The notes beneath the pieces are model-generated. The model was not told where the DNA came from, did no database searches, and saw only the letters and a list, made by a program, of their open reading frames with translations. The position numbers and the translations under genes were made by a program. From assembly GCF_016907495.1 (NCBI RefSeq), contig NZ_JAFBCC010000001.1:682001-746000 (forward strand): 64,000 nt of DNA. The letters run 5' to 3'. Source of the stretch: Arthrobacter tumbae. Lineage in GTDB: Bacteria; Actinomycetota; Actinomycetes; Actinomycetales; Micrococcaceae. Positions 36,298-45,290 of this stretch are shown here, one piece after another (the stretch's first letter is position 1; each line of letters opens with the position of its first letter).

Positions 36298-38466
36298 TTA
36301 CTTGGCGTCGCGGCCGCCGCGGTTGTCGTCTGTGCGCGGCTTACCCTTGCCGTGTCCGCGGCCGGGCTTGTTGTCACCCTTGCCTGCGCGCTCGGCCGGG
36401 AAGACCTGGATCACTGACGGGCGGGGCAGTGCGCCCTCGCCGCGCCTCGGCGCAGTGCCTGCCTCGACGTAGTCGGGGAACAGGGAGTTCTGCGCGCCCC
36501 AGGCGCCGTCCTCGCCTGGGTGCTGAACGGCGACGAAGACGTTGCGTTCGTCGTCGTGAATGATCGGTCCGCAGGTCTCGCCATCGCGCGGAACCGCGAG
36601 GAACTGGTCCACGCGGCCGCGCTCGCTGCCCTCGAGGCCCACCCGGAAGAGTCCGTCGCAGTAACCGATGGTGCCCGGCTGGCCGTCGGTGGAAATCCAC
36701 AGGTTGCCGGCAGTGTCGAACGCCAGGTTGTCCGGGCAGGAGATCGGGGACACCTTGTCCGTCGGGTAGCCGCTGAAGTAGGTGCTCGAGTTGGTAGCGG
36801 GATCACCGCAGACCATCAGCAGGTTCCAGGTGAACCGAGTGGAGGTCTGGTCGCCGCCGTTCTCGGTGATCTCGACGATGTGCCCGTCGCGGTTGCGGGT
36901 GCGGGGGTTCGCCTCGTCCACCGGAGCGGAGCCCGGGACACCGCGATTGGTGTTGTTGGTGCACGCAACGTAGACCTTGCCGGTTGCCGGGTTGGGCTCA
37001 ACGTCTTCGGCGCGGTCCATCTTCGTGGGTCCCACCGTGTCCGCCGCCAGCCGGGTGAAAACGGTGACCTCAGCGGCGCTCATGCCCGGAACCGCGGACT
37101 CGTTGTCGATGATCAGCGGCAGCCACTCGCCGACGCCGTCGAATGCGCCGTCGGAGGGAAGCGCACCCGTGCCGTCGATTTCCGGAACGGAGTTGCCCTG
37201 GAAGCGGGCCACGTACAGGGACCCCTCGGAGAGCAGGTCCATGTTCGCCCTGCGGTCCTCGGCGCTGTTACCCGTGCGGACGGTGTTCTTCGAGACGAAC
37301 TTGTACAGGTAGTCGAAGCGCTCATCGTCGCCCGAATAGGCAACCACCCGGCCGTCGCCCGCGACGATGACGTTTGCCCCCTCGTGCTTGAAGCGCCCGA
37401 GCATGGAGTGCTTCTTCGGCGTGGAACTTGGGTCGAACGGATCGACCTCCACGATGTAGCCGAACCGGTTGGCTTCGTTGGCGTAACCCGCGTTGCGGGT
37501 GTCGAAGCGGGGCTCGTCGGTTTCCCAGGCGCGGCCGGTGGGGCGGGACGTGAGGCCGTAGCGACGGTCGGCGTCGGACGTGCCCGGAGTGACGAAGTAG
37601 CCGTTGAAGTTTTCCTCGCCGGAGAGGATGGTGCCCCACGGTGTGGTGCCGCCGGCGCAGTTGCCAAGCGTGCCGAGGATGGTGCGCCCCGCGGGGTCAT
37701 CGATGGTCTTCACGAACTCGGAACCAGCGGCCGGGCCAGTCAGCTCGTACGGTGTGTCCAGCAAATAGCGGCGGTTGAGCCCCGCGCCGACGATGTAGCT
37801 CCAGGGAGCGTTCTTGTTCTTCCGCTCAAGCTCGACGACGGAGAGCCCGTGGGCTGCGCGTGCGATGGCGCGAACCTCCGAAGCGGCCAACTCAGGCGGG
37901 AACATGATGCTCTCGTTGGTGTACTCGTGGTTGGCGAAGAGGACGGCGCGGCGGCCCTTGCTGCCGGGAATCTCGACGATATCGGTGTAATCGCAGTTGT
38001 AGCCGAACTGTTGCTCCTGCGCGGCAGCGCTCTGGTTGTTGGCGTCGAACGCCGGAGCACCACGGAACAGCGGGTCCCCCCAGCGGATCACCGGACGCCA
38101 GGCGAATCCTTCCGGAACAGTGAAGTCGTCAACGAGCGCGTCCACCGGGTTGATCGGCGTGAACTTCAGCTTCCCTTTCCCACCGGGGCGCTTCATCGCT
38201 ACAGCGGGTGCAATGCCCGTTCCGCCCGCTGCCAGCTGCTGTGCGTTGGCGCCGATGAGCATGGTGAGGGCGCCCACGGCTCCTGCACCCATGACGCTGC
38301 GGCGGGAGAGCTCGTTCGAGACGATGTCGCGGAAGTAGTTGTTGTTGCTGGTGTTGCAGACCGCAGAGGCGCAGGCGTTGTCGCACTTCAGTGCGCAGGT
38401 GACGGCACTGCGTTTGCCGTTGGTGTGGCCGAGCATGGGCAGGAGACGGCGCTTGGTGTCGCTCAC
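36298..38466 (-). CDS. PhoX-family (DUF839) secreted alkaline phosphatase
   Basis: Protein of 722 residues in the PhoX family, Ca2+/Fe3+-dependent phosphatases exported by the Tat system. The twin-arginine motif SRRSVMGAG lies near residues 54-62, after a cysteine-rich lead segment (CALKCDNACASAVCN) typical of actinobacterial members. Conserved features include FANHEYTNE, GNCAGGTTPWGTILSGEENFNG and the later CPDNLAFD. GTG 38466 has AAGG about 8 nt upstream; the frame remains open upstream without family similarity. It would release phosphate from esters outside the cell. It lies between menD and menC but has no link to menaquinone. Confidence 0.88.
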   Translation of the reverse strand: MSDTKRRLLPMLGHTNGKRSAVTCALKCDNACASAVCNTSNNNYFRDIVSNELSRRSVMGAGAVGALTMLIGANAQQLAAGGTGIAPAVAMKRPGGKGKLKFTPINPVDALVDDFTVPEGFAWRPVIRWGDPLFRGAPAFDANNQSAAAQEQQFGYNCDYTDIVEIPGSKGRRAVLFANHEYTNESIMFPPELAASEVRAIARAAHGLSVVELERKNKNAPWSYIVGAGLNRRYLLDTPYELTGPAAGSEFVKTIDDPAGRTILGTLGNCAGGTTPWGTILSGEENFNGYFVTPGTSDADRRYGLTSRPTGRAWETDEPRFDTRNAGYANEANRFGYIVEVDPFDPSSTPKKHSMLGRFKHEGANVIVAGDGRVVAYSGDDERFDYLYKFVSKNTVRTGNSAEDRRANMDLLSEGSLYVARFQGNSVPEIDGTGALPSDGAFDGVGEWLPLIIDNESAVPGMSAAEVTVFTRLAADTVGPTKMDRAEDVEPNPATGKVYVACTNNTNRGVPGSAPVDEANPRTRNRDGHIVEITENGGDQTSTRFTWNLLMVCGDPATNSSTYFSGYPTDKVSPISCPDNLAFDTAGNLWISTDGQPGTIGYCDGLFRVGLEGSERGRVDQFLAVPRDGETCGPIIHDDERNVFVAVQHPGEDGAWGAQNSLFPDYVEAGTAPRRGEGALPRPSVIQVFPAERAGKGDNKPGRGHGKGKPRTDDNRGGRDAK

Positions 38467-38597
38467 TGAAGGAACCTTCCGATGTACAGATGTGGGGTCG
38501 GTCCCACCCTGACAAGCGAAGTGAACCTTTGGAGGTTCCTTCGGTGAACGCCAACCCAACGAGGGGCGAATACCGGCCGTCATGCGGCGAAGAACCG

Positions 38598-39578
38598 CTA
38601 CAGTTTCCCGGCCACCCGCCCCAGCCGTTCGAGCCACCAGTTCGCACGGTCCCGTGGAGCCTGATGACGATCAAGAAACTCCTCCGTGACGGTGAGCGGC
38701 CGCACCGGCAACCAGCCGCCGTCGGGCAGTAGCGGTTCAGGCGACACGTCGCCGTCCATCAGCGACAGCGTCGCCAGCCCACACGCATACGGCAGCTCCG
38801 GCAGTGACGCAGCCAGTGCCACCCCCGCGCTGATTCCCACCGAGGTGTCCAGTGCAGAACTGACGACGGCGGGAAGTCCCGCCTGCGCCACAATGTCCAG
38901 TGCCCGCCGCACACCTCCGAGCGGCGCGACCTTCACAACGATCAGATCCGCCGCGTCCTCCCGGGCGACGCGCAGCGGGTCTTCGGCTTTGCGGACGCTT
39001 TCATCCGCGGCGATGAGCACCGGGAGTCCGCGCCGCTGCAGTTCCAGCCGCACGGCGCGCAGGTCTGCGGTGTCCAGGACGGGCTGCTCGGCGTACTCAA
39101 GCGAGTAGGGCGCAAGCGCCTCCAGCGCGGTCAGTGCCTCGGCGGTGCTCCAGCCGCCGTTGGCATCGATGCGCAGGTTCGCCTCCGGGAGGAGGCGGCG
39201 CACCTCCGCCACGCGCGCGACGTCGTCCTGAAGGGACTGCCCGCGTTCCGCCACTTTGATCTTGACCGCGCTCAACGCGCCGAAGCGCGCCAGGACGGGT
39301 TCGACGCCGGACGCCTGCACCGCGGGGACGGTCGCGTTCACCGGGACACGGCTGCGCACCGGCGCCGGGAATCCTTCCCATGCGGCTTCCACCGCAGCGC
39401 GGAGCCACGCAGCCGACTCGTCGTCGTCGTATTCGGGAAAGGGGGAGAATTCGCCCCAGCCGGCCGGTCCGTGCAGAATCAGCGCCTCGCGATGGGTCAG
39501 TCCGCGGAAGCGGACGCGCATCGGCACGGAGACGATGCGCGCCGACGTCAGCAGCTGGTCAGCAATCGGGTGCTCCAT
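38598..39578 (-). CDS. menC: o-Succinylbenzoate synthase
   Basis: Enolase-superfamily dehydratase of 326 residues acting in menaquinone synthesis. The expected residues are visible: KIKV lysine, metal ligands in RIDANGGW, EYAEQP and AADES, and the second lysine in VVKVAPLGG. ATG 39578 sits 6 nt downstream of TACGCT, the same layout as other putative leaderless genes here; seven more in-frame codons upstream are probably not used. Confidence 0.9.
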   Translation of the reverse strand: MEHPIADQLLTSARIVSVPMRVRFRGLTHREALILHGPAGWGEFSPFPEYDDDESAAWLRAAVEAAWEGFPAPVRSRVPVNATVPAVQASGVEPVLARFGALSAVKIKVAERGQSLQDDVARVAEVRRLLPEANLRIDANGGWSTAEALTALEALAPYSLEYAEQPVLDTADLRAVRLELQRRGLPVLIAADESVRKAEDPLRVAREDAADLIVVKVAPLGGVRRALDIVAQAGLPAVVSSALDTSVGISAGVALAASLPELPYACGLATLSLMDGDVSPEPLLPDGGWLPVRPLTVTEEFLDRHQAPRDRANWWLERLGRVAGKL

Positions 39579-39809
39579 GTGCCCAGCGTACGCTCGCACC
39601 AGTCAGCTTCCCGCCACGAAACAGGTCACCACAGCCCTGCGATGCGTGCAACGGTTCAAGGATTCCCAAAGGTGTCTGCGCGACGCTGTGCAGGTAAACA
39701 GAGGTTGTGAGCGATCCCGACCTCACGCGCATCTCTTTGGGAGGAGATGGTCTTGGCTGCCGTATTACGCTCAATCTGTTCCCAGGCAGAACCCGGCGGG
39801 AAGAATCCC

Positions 39810-41210
39810 GTGCTGGTCGCACTGGTGGTGAACTACCGCGACCTTGACGTTGATGCAGCAGCGCGGCTACATACCGTATCAGCACCGCTGCTCTGGCAGC
39901 TTCTCACTGACGGGCCCGCCGTTTCGGGTGTGGTGGTTCTGTCCACCTGTAGTCGCTTCGAAATTTACTGTCAGGTATCTTCCGACGTCTGCATTGTGAG
40001 CACGCGCTCGACCGTTCTGAGCGCCCTCAGCCGCTGCTCGGGGTTGTCCCTCTCCCGGCTCTTCTCAATCTTCAGGCAGATTCAGGGCCAGCTCATGGTG
40101 AGACACCTTTTCACCGTTGCGTCCGGCCTTGATTCGGTCATTGCGGGCGAACATCAGATCGGAGGCCAGGTCCGTCGCGCCCTTTCCGAAGCCCAGGCTG
40201 CAGGTACCGCAACGGGCGCCCTGATCAGGCTGTTTCAGGCATCTTCCCGCACGGCCAAAACTGTGGCGACACGTACCACTGTCAATGCGTCCGGACGATC
40301 CATCGCAGCTCTTTCCCTGGATATCGCCCTTTCTGTGACAAAGCTCAAAACGCTGGCCGACGCCTCTGTTGTGATCTTCGGGACCGGAGCGTACGCCGCC
40401 CACATCATGGAGGTACTCAAAGGTCAAAAGTGTGCGGCCGTGTTCGTCTACTCCTGGACCGGTCGAGCCGAAGACTTCGTCGCCGTCAGGGGCGGAACCG
40501 CGCTGTCCCTACCGGAACTACCGGCCGCTATCGCCGCAGCAGACATCATCCTCGGTTGCAGCGGCAATGGAGCCCGCCTCGATGCCTCCGCGCTTGGTGC
40601 ATGGAGACAGCACGCACCACGCCCTCTCGTTGCCATAGACCTCTCTCCTACCAATGATTTCGATCCTGCCATCGCCGACCTTCCGGGCCTCGAACTGCTG
40701 ACCCTAAAATCAATCCGGCGTGCAGCCCCGGAAGCGGACATCGAGGCACTGCGCCAGGCTCATGGCCTGGTCGAGGACGCGGTGCACCGCTTTGAAGAAC
40801 AGGAAAGCATCCGCCAGATGGATTCAGCCATCGTCGCTTTGCGCCAGCACGTGGAGAGCGTCCTTGCAACGGAGCTGGAGAAGGTCCATGAACAGGGCGG
40901 AGGCACCGCAGTTCCGGAGGCCGGCGCCGCCTTGCGCCGGATGGCGCAGCAGCTTCTGCACACACCGATGGTCAGAGCACGGGAAATGGCCACAGCCGGC
41001 GAGCATCACGCCTACATCGCAGCTCTGGATGCTCTTTTCGGTATCAGCGTTGCGCTCCCCGATCCGGATGGTTCTCCCGGGGCGCCCGAGCCCGGTGTCA
41101 TCCCCCGGCCGCATCGCGGGCAGCCTTGTCATCCGCAGCCGCGCGGCGAATCACGAGCCCCGGGCTACTGGCCGGAAGCATGCCCAAGCCGAGAGGCAGC
41201 AGCGATCTAG
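39810..41210 (+). CDS. Divergent glutamyl-tRNA reductase paralogue
   Basis: HemA-type protein of about 466 residues. Catalytic cysteine is C47 in LSTCSRFEIY (STCNRTEIY in typical enzymes), the substrate region reads AGEHQIGGQVRRAL, a Rossmann segment ASVVIFGTGAYAAHI follows, and the dimerisation helix ends LLHTPMVRAREMA with ALDALFGI. A 50-residue Pro/Arg-rich tail is added. GTG 39810 gives the usual short N-terminus and follows GGGAAGAATCC; ATG 39747 or TTG 39753, just after GGGAGGAG, are alternatives. No other haem gene is adjacent, so this is probably an additional copy, with its own role in 5-aminolevulinate supply unknown. Confidence 0.85.
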   Translation: MLVALVVNYRDLDVDAAARLHTVSAPLLWQLLTDGPAVSGVVVLSTCSRFEIYCQVSSDVCIVSTRSTVLSALSRCSGLSLSRLFSIFRQIQGQLMVRHLFTVASGLDSVIAGEHQIGGQVRRALSEAQAAGTATGALIRLFQASSRTAKTVATRTTVNASGRSIAALSLDIALSVTKLKTLADASVVIFGTGAYAAHIMEVLKGQKCAAVFVYSWTGRAEDFVAVRGGTALSLPELPAAIAAADIILGCSGNGARLDASALGAWRQHAPRPLVAIDLSPTNDFDPAIADLPGLELLTLKSIRRAAPEADIEALRQAHGLVEDAVHRFEEQESIRQMDSAIVALRQHVESVLATELEKVHEQGGGTAVPEAGAALRRMAQQLLHTPMVRAREMATAGEHHAYIAALDALFGISVALPDPDGSPGAPEPGVIPRPHRGQPCHPQPRGESRAPGYWPEACPSREAAAI

Positions 41211-41296
41211 CACCGCGGCTGTACCTTGTTCGTGCACTTCGAATCCATGCAGCGCCGATTCAGGAACCAACCCGGCGCTGTGTCAGTGTTAAACAG

Positions 41297-42211
41297 GTGA
41301 GCACCCAGCACCCGAGAACGGCACGCCGCTTTTCCACGGCCGCACGACACCCCGTGCTGTTTGTCCTCGGAGCGCTTGGATGCTTTGTCGCTGTGGGATG
41401 GACCTACTGGGCGTTTGTCCGCACCACCACGGGGCAGTTCGCGGATGAATCCGCGTGGGCGGAAGCGGGAATCGCCGCACCCGACACCCAGGGCCCCTTC
41501 CTTCGGTTCCTCGACAGCCTGCCCGTGATTTCGGTGTTCATCGCCGCAGCGGTGATCCTGTTTGTCACACTGGGACGACGGCGGTGGGCGGCTGCCGGAA
41601 TAGCGCTCGGCACCATCATCGGAGCCAATCTCACAACGCAGATCCTCAAGAACCTCCTCTTCGACCGTCCGGACCGCGGCGTGCCCACGCTCGATTTCAA
41701 CTCACTTCCCTCCGGGCATACGACGCTGGCTGCATCTGCCGCGGCGGCAATCTTCCTCGTTGTATCCCCCCGCTGGCGCCCGCTCGCCGCAGCGGCCGGC
41801 GGCACCTACTCCGTTCTGGCGGGGGCGGCGACGTTCATCAATCTGTGGCACCGGCCGGCCGACGTCGTGGCCGCGTACCTGGTGGTTGGAGCCTGGACGC
41901 TCATCGGCGGGCTCCTCATTCTGCGCACTGGAAACCGCTGGAACGTGTGGGAAGGGTTTGGAAGGTTCTGGGGTGCGTCCCGGGCCTGGCTGGCACTGTG
42001 CTGGATCCCGGGCCTGGTGGGCTTGGCGCTGTCCCTCGGCCTGTACGTGTATGTGCAGGCGATCGGCCCGGCTCCTGTCCCGGGCACGGCCGGCGTTCCG
42101 CTGTTTTTCTGGTCCGGCCTCTCGCTCATCGTCGGGGTCGGCTACACGCTGAGCGCGACGGCGTGCTGGCTGTTCGGCTCCCAGGCGCGGCTCGAGGGCG
42201 CTTCCAGCTGA
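41297..42211 (+). CDS. PAP2-family membrane phosphatase
   Basis: Integral membrane protein of 304 residues from GTG 41297, with about six to eight membrane segments. The acid phosphatase motifs are in order: KNLLFDRPDRGVP, PSGHTT and WHRPADVV. Family members dephosphorylate lipid phosphates such as undecaprenyl diphosphate or phosphatidic acid on the outer membrane face. It starts 86 nt after the hemA-like gene on the same strand. The frame is open upstream into that gene, but those residues lack membrane character. Confidence 0.87.
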   Translation: MSTQHPRTARRFSTAARHPVLFVLGALGCFVAVGWTYWAFVRTTTGQFADESAWAEAGIAAPDTQGPFLRFLDSLPVISVFIAAAVILFVTLGRRRWAAAGIALGTIIGANLTTQILKNLLFDRPDRGVPTLDFNSLPSGHTTLAASAAAAIFLVVSPRWRPLAAAAGGTYSVLAGAATFINLWHRPADVVAAYLVVGAWTLIGGLLILRTGNRWNVWEGFGRFWGASRAWLALCWIPGLVGLALSLGLYVYVQAIGPAPVPGTAGVPLFFWSGLSLIVGVGYTLSATACWLFGSQARLEGASS

Positions 42212-42262
42212 GCCCTGGCTGGCCTGGACCGGAGGAACGTCTCCCCCTCGGCGGCACACTGC

Positions 42263-43471
42263 TTACCGCTGGCGCACCCACTGCTCTCTCGGCGGCACCC
42301 ACAGCCACAGGACAACCGCCCCCACCAACCCCAAGGCGCCCGTTGTCCAGATTCCTCCCGCGAGCGTCGCTGCAGCCGTGACTGCAGACACGGTTCCCGG
42401 GCCGGCCATGGTTCCCACATCGGTCAGCAGGCGCCAGATTCCGAGGAATTGCGGACGTCCGGGCGACGGTGAAAAGTCTGCTCCCAGTGTCATGACGATC
42501 CCCGAGCCGATCCCGTTGCCGAACCCAATGAGCAACGCGACGGCAAGCAGGCTCAGCGCGTCCCGCGTGAGCGGCAGGAGGAGCAGCGACACTCCCATGA
42601 TCAGCATGCAGGGCACCGCAACCCAGCGTCTGCCGTAGAGGTCCATCACCTTGCCCGCTGGGTAGAAAATCAGCATGTCGATGGCGCCGGAGAGGCCATA
42701 GATGAGCGACGTCGTCGCGGGATCGAGCCCGATTTCCTGCGCCCAGAGCGGCAGGACCGCCTGCCTCGTGGCCCGGACCGCCGCGATCAGCAGCACTCCC
42801 ACGCCCACCGTGCCGAAGACCCGGGCGTGGCTCCGGAAGACGGCCCGCAGGGTGGGCGGAGCCGCGACGGCAGCCGCCGCGCCCTGGCCGGGGGACGCTC
42901 GCGGACCACCCAACTCGGGAACCTGGAAGCTGAGGACAGCGGCAGCGAAAGTAGCGACGGCACCCACCCAATAGGCGCCGTCGAGCCCCAGGAAGCTCAT
43001 GGCGAGCGCACCGGCAAAGGGCCCGGCAAAGACACCGATCCGGGTCACTCCACCGAGGGTTGAGAGCGCGCGCGCCCGGAAGTGAACGGGCACCGCCTCG
43101 GTGAGATAGCTCTGGCGGGCGAGCCCGAACACCGCCCCGGCCATACCGACCATGAAGATCGCGGCGGCGAACACCGCTAGGTTGGGCGCCGACAGCGCAA
43201 GAATCATCGCCGCCGAGCACCAGAGCGACGCCGCTACAAGCGCCCACCGCTCCCCGAAACGGGAGGTGATCAGCGTGGCAGGTACGTTGGTGACCAGCGA
43301 TCCGATACCGGTAAGCGTGAGGATGAGCGCCGCCGTCGCGACGTCGGCACCGAGTTCGGTGGCCGAGAGCACAATGACCGGGATGATGGACCCGGTCGCG
43401 GCCCCGTACAGAAGCGATGGGCCGTACGCACCAACGGCGATCTTTCGGAGGTTGAACGGTTCCTGGGGCAC
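42263..43471 (-). CDS. MFS transporter
   Basis: Major facilitator superfamily protein of 402 residues with about 12 membrane segments. Loop signatures GERWALVAASL (after helix 2) and DLYGRRWVAVPCML (after helix 8) fit the MFS pattern, with a central hydrophilic loop around residues 190-215. No substrate can be assigned. GTG 43471 lies 7 nt after a TAGCGT box, consistent with a leaderless message. Confidence 0.9.
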   Translation of the reverse strand: MPQEPFNLRKIAVGAYGPSLLYGAATGSIIPVIVLSATELGADVATAALILTLTGIGSLVTNVPATLITSRFGERWALVAASLWCSAAMILALSAPNLAVFAAAIFMVGMAGAVFGLARQSYLTEAVPVHFRARALSTLGGVTRIGVFAGPFAGALAMSFLGLDGAYWVGAVATFAAAVLSFQVPELGGPRASPGQGAAAAVAAPPTLRAVFRSHARVFGTVGVGVLLIAAVRATRQAVLPLWAQEIGLDPATTSLIYGLSGAIDMLIFYPAGKVMDLYGRRWVAVPCMLIMGVSLLLLPLTRDALSLLAVALLIGFGNGIGSGIVMTLGADFSPSPGRPQFLGIWRLLTDVGTMAGPGTVSAVTAAATLAGGIWTTGALGLVGAVVLWLWVPPREQWVRQR

Positions 43472-43481
43472 CGTTCAAACG

Positions 43482-43940
43482 CTAGCGCAGTGCAGCATCC
43501 TTCCGCGGAACCAGGAAGAAGCCGACGACGGCGAGAACTCCCGCTATACCTTCAGCAACGGCGCTGAGCGTCTTTTCGAAGAACCACAGGGGTTCATACA
43601 TGGCCGGAATCGGGCCTACCTGTGGAAGTTGGACATAGGCGGACAGCACGACGGCGGCGAAGGCCGAGAGCGCAACCAGCGCGGCGATGGCGTAGGACAG
43701 GCGGCTCCCCCGGATCAGCACGTAAAGCCCAGCGAGGATGGCTGCCACCGCCTGGATGCGGAAGAGGGTCCCGCCGCCCATGCCGTCGGGATAGGCCAAT
43801 TGGTACTGCGGAGCGAGGATGAAGTGCACGTAGGCGTCGACGGCCAGTCCCAGGGCAATGACGACGCGAATCACCATCAGCAGCGGAGCCGAGCGTCCGC
43901 GCCCACGGGAAACGCGCCCGCGCGTCGCCGCGCTAGCCAT
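43482..43940 (-). CDS. Four-helix membrane protein, partner of the cupredoxin lipoprotein
   Basis: Protein of 152 residues with a basic N-terminus (RGRVSRGRGR) and about four membrane segments (roughly 20-40, 58-80, 85-105, 125-145). I do not recognise a named family. Its ATG overlaps the end of the cupredoxin gene by 8 nt, so the two are coupled and may act together in the membrane. Confidence 0.75.
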   Translation of the reverse strand: MASAATRGRVSRGRGRSAPLLMVIRVVIALGLAVDAYVHFILAPQYQLAYPDGMGGGTLFRIQAVAAILAGLYVLIRGSRLSYAIAALVALSAFAAVVLSAYVQLPQVGPIPAMYEPLWFFEKTLSAVAEGIAGVLAVVGFFLVPRKDAALR

Positions 43941-44418
43941 CGCTGCTCACCACCAGTGTTCCCGTCATGTTCGCGTGGTACGTGCAGACAAACGGGTACT
44001 CACCCGGTTCGGACGGCGCGGTGAAGGTGGTGGTCTCGCCGCCCTGAACGATGGCGTCAAAGTCTTCGGTGTCGGTTGTGGTCACCGTGTGGGGTGCGGT
44101 GTCCTCGTTGATTACGGTGATCTCGGCACCTGCAGGCACGGATTCGGGCATCTCATACTCGAAGTCGCGGATGGTGATGACGATTTCCTCAGCGGGAGCC
44201 TCTTCGGTGGGTTCCTCCGAAGCTGCCTCGCTAGGCGCCTCCGAGGCCGCTTCGCTGGGCTCCGCAGCTGCGGTTGTCTCTTCTGCTGTCGGCTCGGCCG
44301 CACTACTGGTCTCGGCCGACGGAGCCTCGCTGGTCGGCTCACCGCCTGAACCGCATCCGGCCACTCCAATGAGCGTTGCAGCAAGGACCAGACCAAGGGC
44401 ACTACGCGTGATATTCAT
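43933..44418 (-). CDS. Cupredoxin-domain lipoprotein
   Basis: Exported protein of 161 residues. The signal peptide ends with a lipobox-like GVAGC, followed by a Ser/Glu/Ala/Pro-rich tether of about 55 residues. The C-terminal 85 residues form a blue-copper (plastocyanin-like) domain with candidate ligands His in APHTVT, Cys and His in FVCTYHANM, and the Met. GGAGAG lies 2-7 nt before the ATG. It may shuttle electrons at the membrane face or bind copper. Spacing and overlap link it to the membrane protein encoded next. Confidence 0.88.
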   Translation of the reverse strand: MNITRSALGLVLAATLIGVAGCGSGGEPTSEAPSAETSSAAEPTAEETTAAAEPSEAASEAPSEAASEEPTEEAPAEEIVITIRDFEYEMPESVPAGAEITVINEDTAPHTVTTTDTEDFDAIVQGGETTTFTAPSEPGEYPFVCTYHANMTGTLVVSSDG

Positions 44419-44597
44419 TGCTCTCCATTCCGGCGGGATTCACCACCGGCGTCCCCGGAAAGTATGCATCCCTCATCCAGTCTTCGCTGTGGGAAGCCGG
44501 ATGGACTGCAGAGACGGAGCAATAATGGCGCTATCAGTCTTCGTCCAGTCGCCCTTGCGATGATTGTTCCCAGAGAGTACACCCGTGAAAGGCGAAA

Positions 44598-45290
44598 ATG
44601 ACCCCGTTCCCAAGGAATCCACAGGTTCTCCGTGTGGTCCTGCTTGGGATCGACGGAGCCGGTAAAACAACGGCTGCGCGGTCAGTTCTTCGGAAGCTGC
44701 GGGAGGACGGCGTCGAGGCGGAGCTGTTTCGCAACCCCGGGGGCCGGCGCACCCTTGACCGCTGGGCGTCACGGCACTCGCACACCGCTCAGACTGTGCT
44801 CGGCATCCACCTCCTGGATGCAGTCGAAAGTTTCCTCCGCGTGCTCGCGGTACTGCGCTCCACCCTGCAGGCACAACGACGGCGGGGTGTCGTTCTCTTC
44901 GACCGCCACCTGCAGTGCCAGCTGGCTTTGCGACGGGTGCGGGGCCTTCCCGCAGGCAAGCTGCTGCCGTGGATGCTGCGCGTTCTGCCGCAGCCGGATC
45001 TTGTTGTTTACCTCAGCGTTGACCCGAACACGGCGCAGGCACGTATCACTTCGCGGAACACCGACAAGGAAACCCTTGAGTTCCTCACCGCGTTGGACGC
45101 CTCCTACCGGCAACTGCCCGGCTTCGGGGCGTACACGGTCGTGGATGCAAACGGAACGGCGACAGAGATTGCCGAAGCCCTCTCAAAGCACCTCGAGGCG
45201 CGTCTGCTGCAGCCCGGTTCCCCGTCAGTTGCTGCTGCCTTGGCGCTCCAGCCACTTCCAGTGCGCGAGCGTACGCAGGCGGGTCAGTAG
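44598..45290 (+). CDS. Thymidylate-kinase-like P-loop protein
   Basis: P-loop kinase-like protein of 230 residues with Walker A GIDGAGKTT and a later VVLFDRHLQCQLAL that corresponds to the DRY/DRF region of thymidylate kinase, and a C-terminal LID-type SRNTDKE region. The DRH variant and low similarity elsewhere mean it may phosphorylate a different substrate. It overlaps the converging metallo-beta-lactamase gene by 66 nt, so its last 22 residues are encoded antisense to that gene's end. Confidence 0.8.
   Translation: MTPFPRNPQVLRVVLLGIDGAGKTTAARSVLRKLREDGVEAELFRNPGGRRTLDRWASRHSHTAQTVLGIHLLDAVESFLRVLAVLRSTLQAQRRRGVVLFDRHLQCQLALRRVRGLPAGKLLPWMLRVLPQPDLVVYLSVDPNTAQARITSRNTDKETLEFLTALDASYRQLPGFGAYTVVDANGTATEIAEALSKHLEARLLQPGSPSVAAALALQPLPVRERTQAGQ

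Noticed and set aside
36520..38469. 649-codon plus-strand frame opposite the PhoX gene
   Set aside because: Unusually long, but the translation is low in hydrophobic order and Gly/Val/Arg/Asp-rich as expected from antisense, while the minus strand has clear PhoX and Tat motifs.
42126..43478. 450-codon minus-strand frame over the MFS gene
   Set aside because: Shadow frame rich in Arg, Pro and Gly; the adjacent frame encodes 12 membrane segments.
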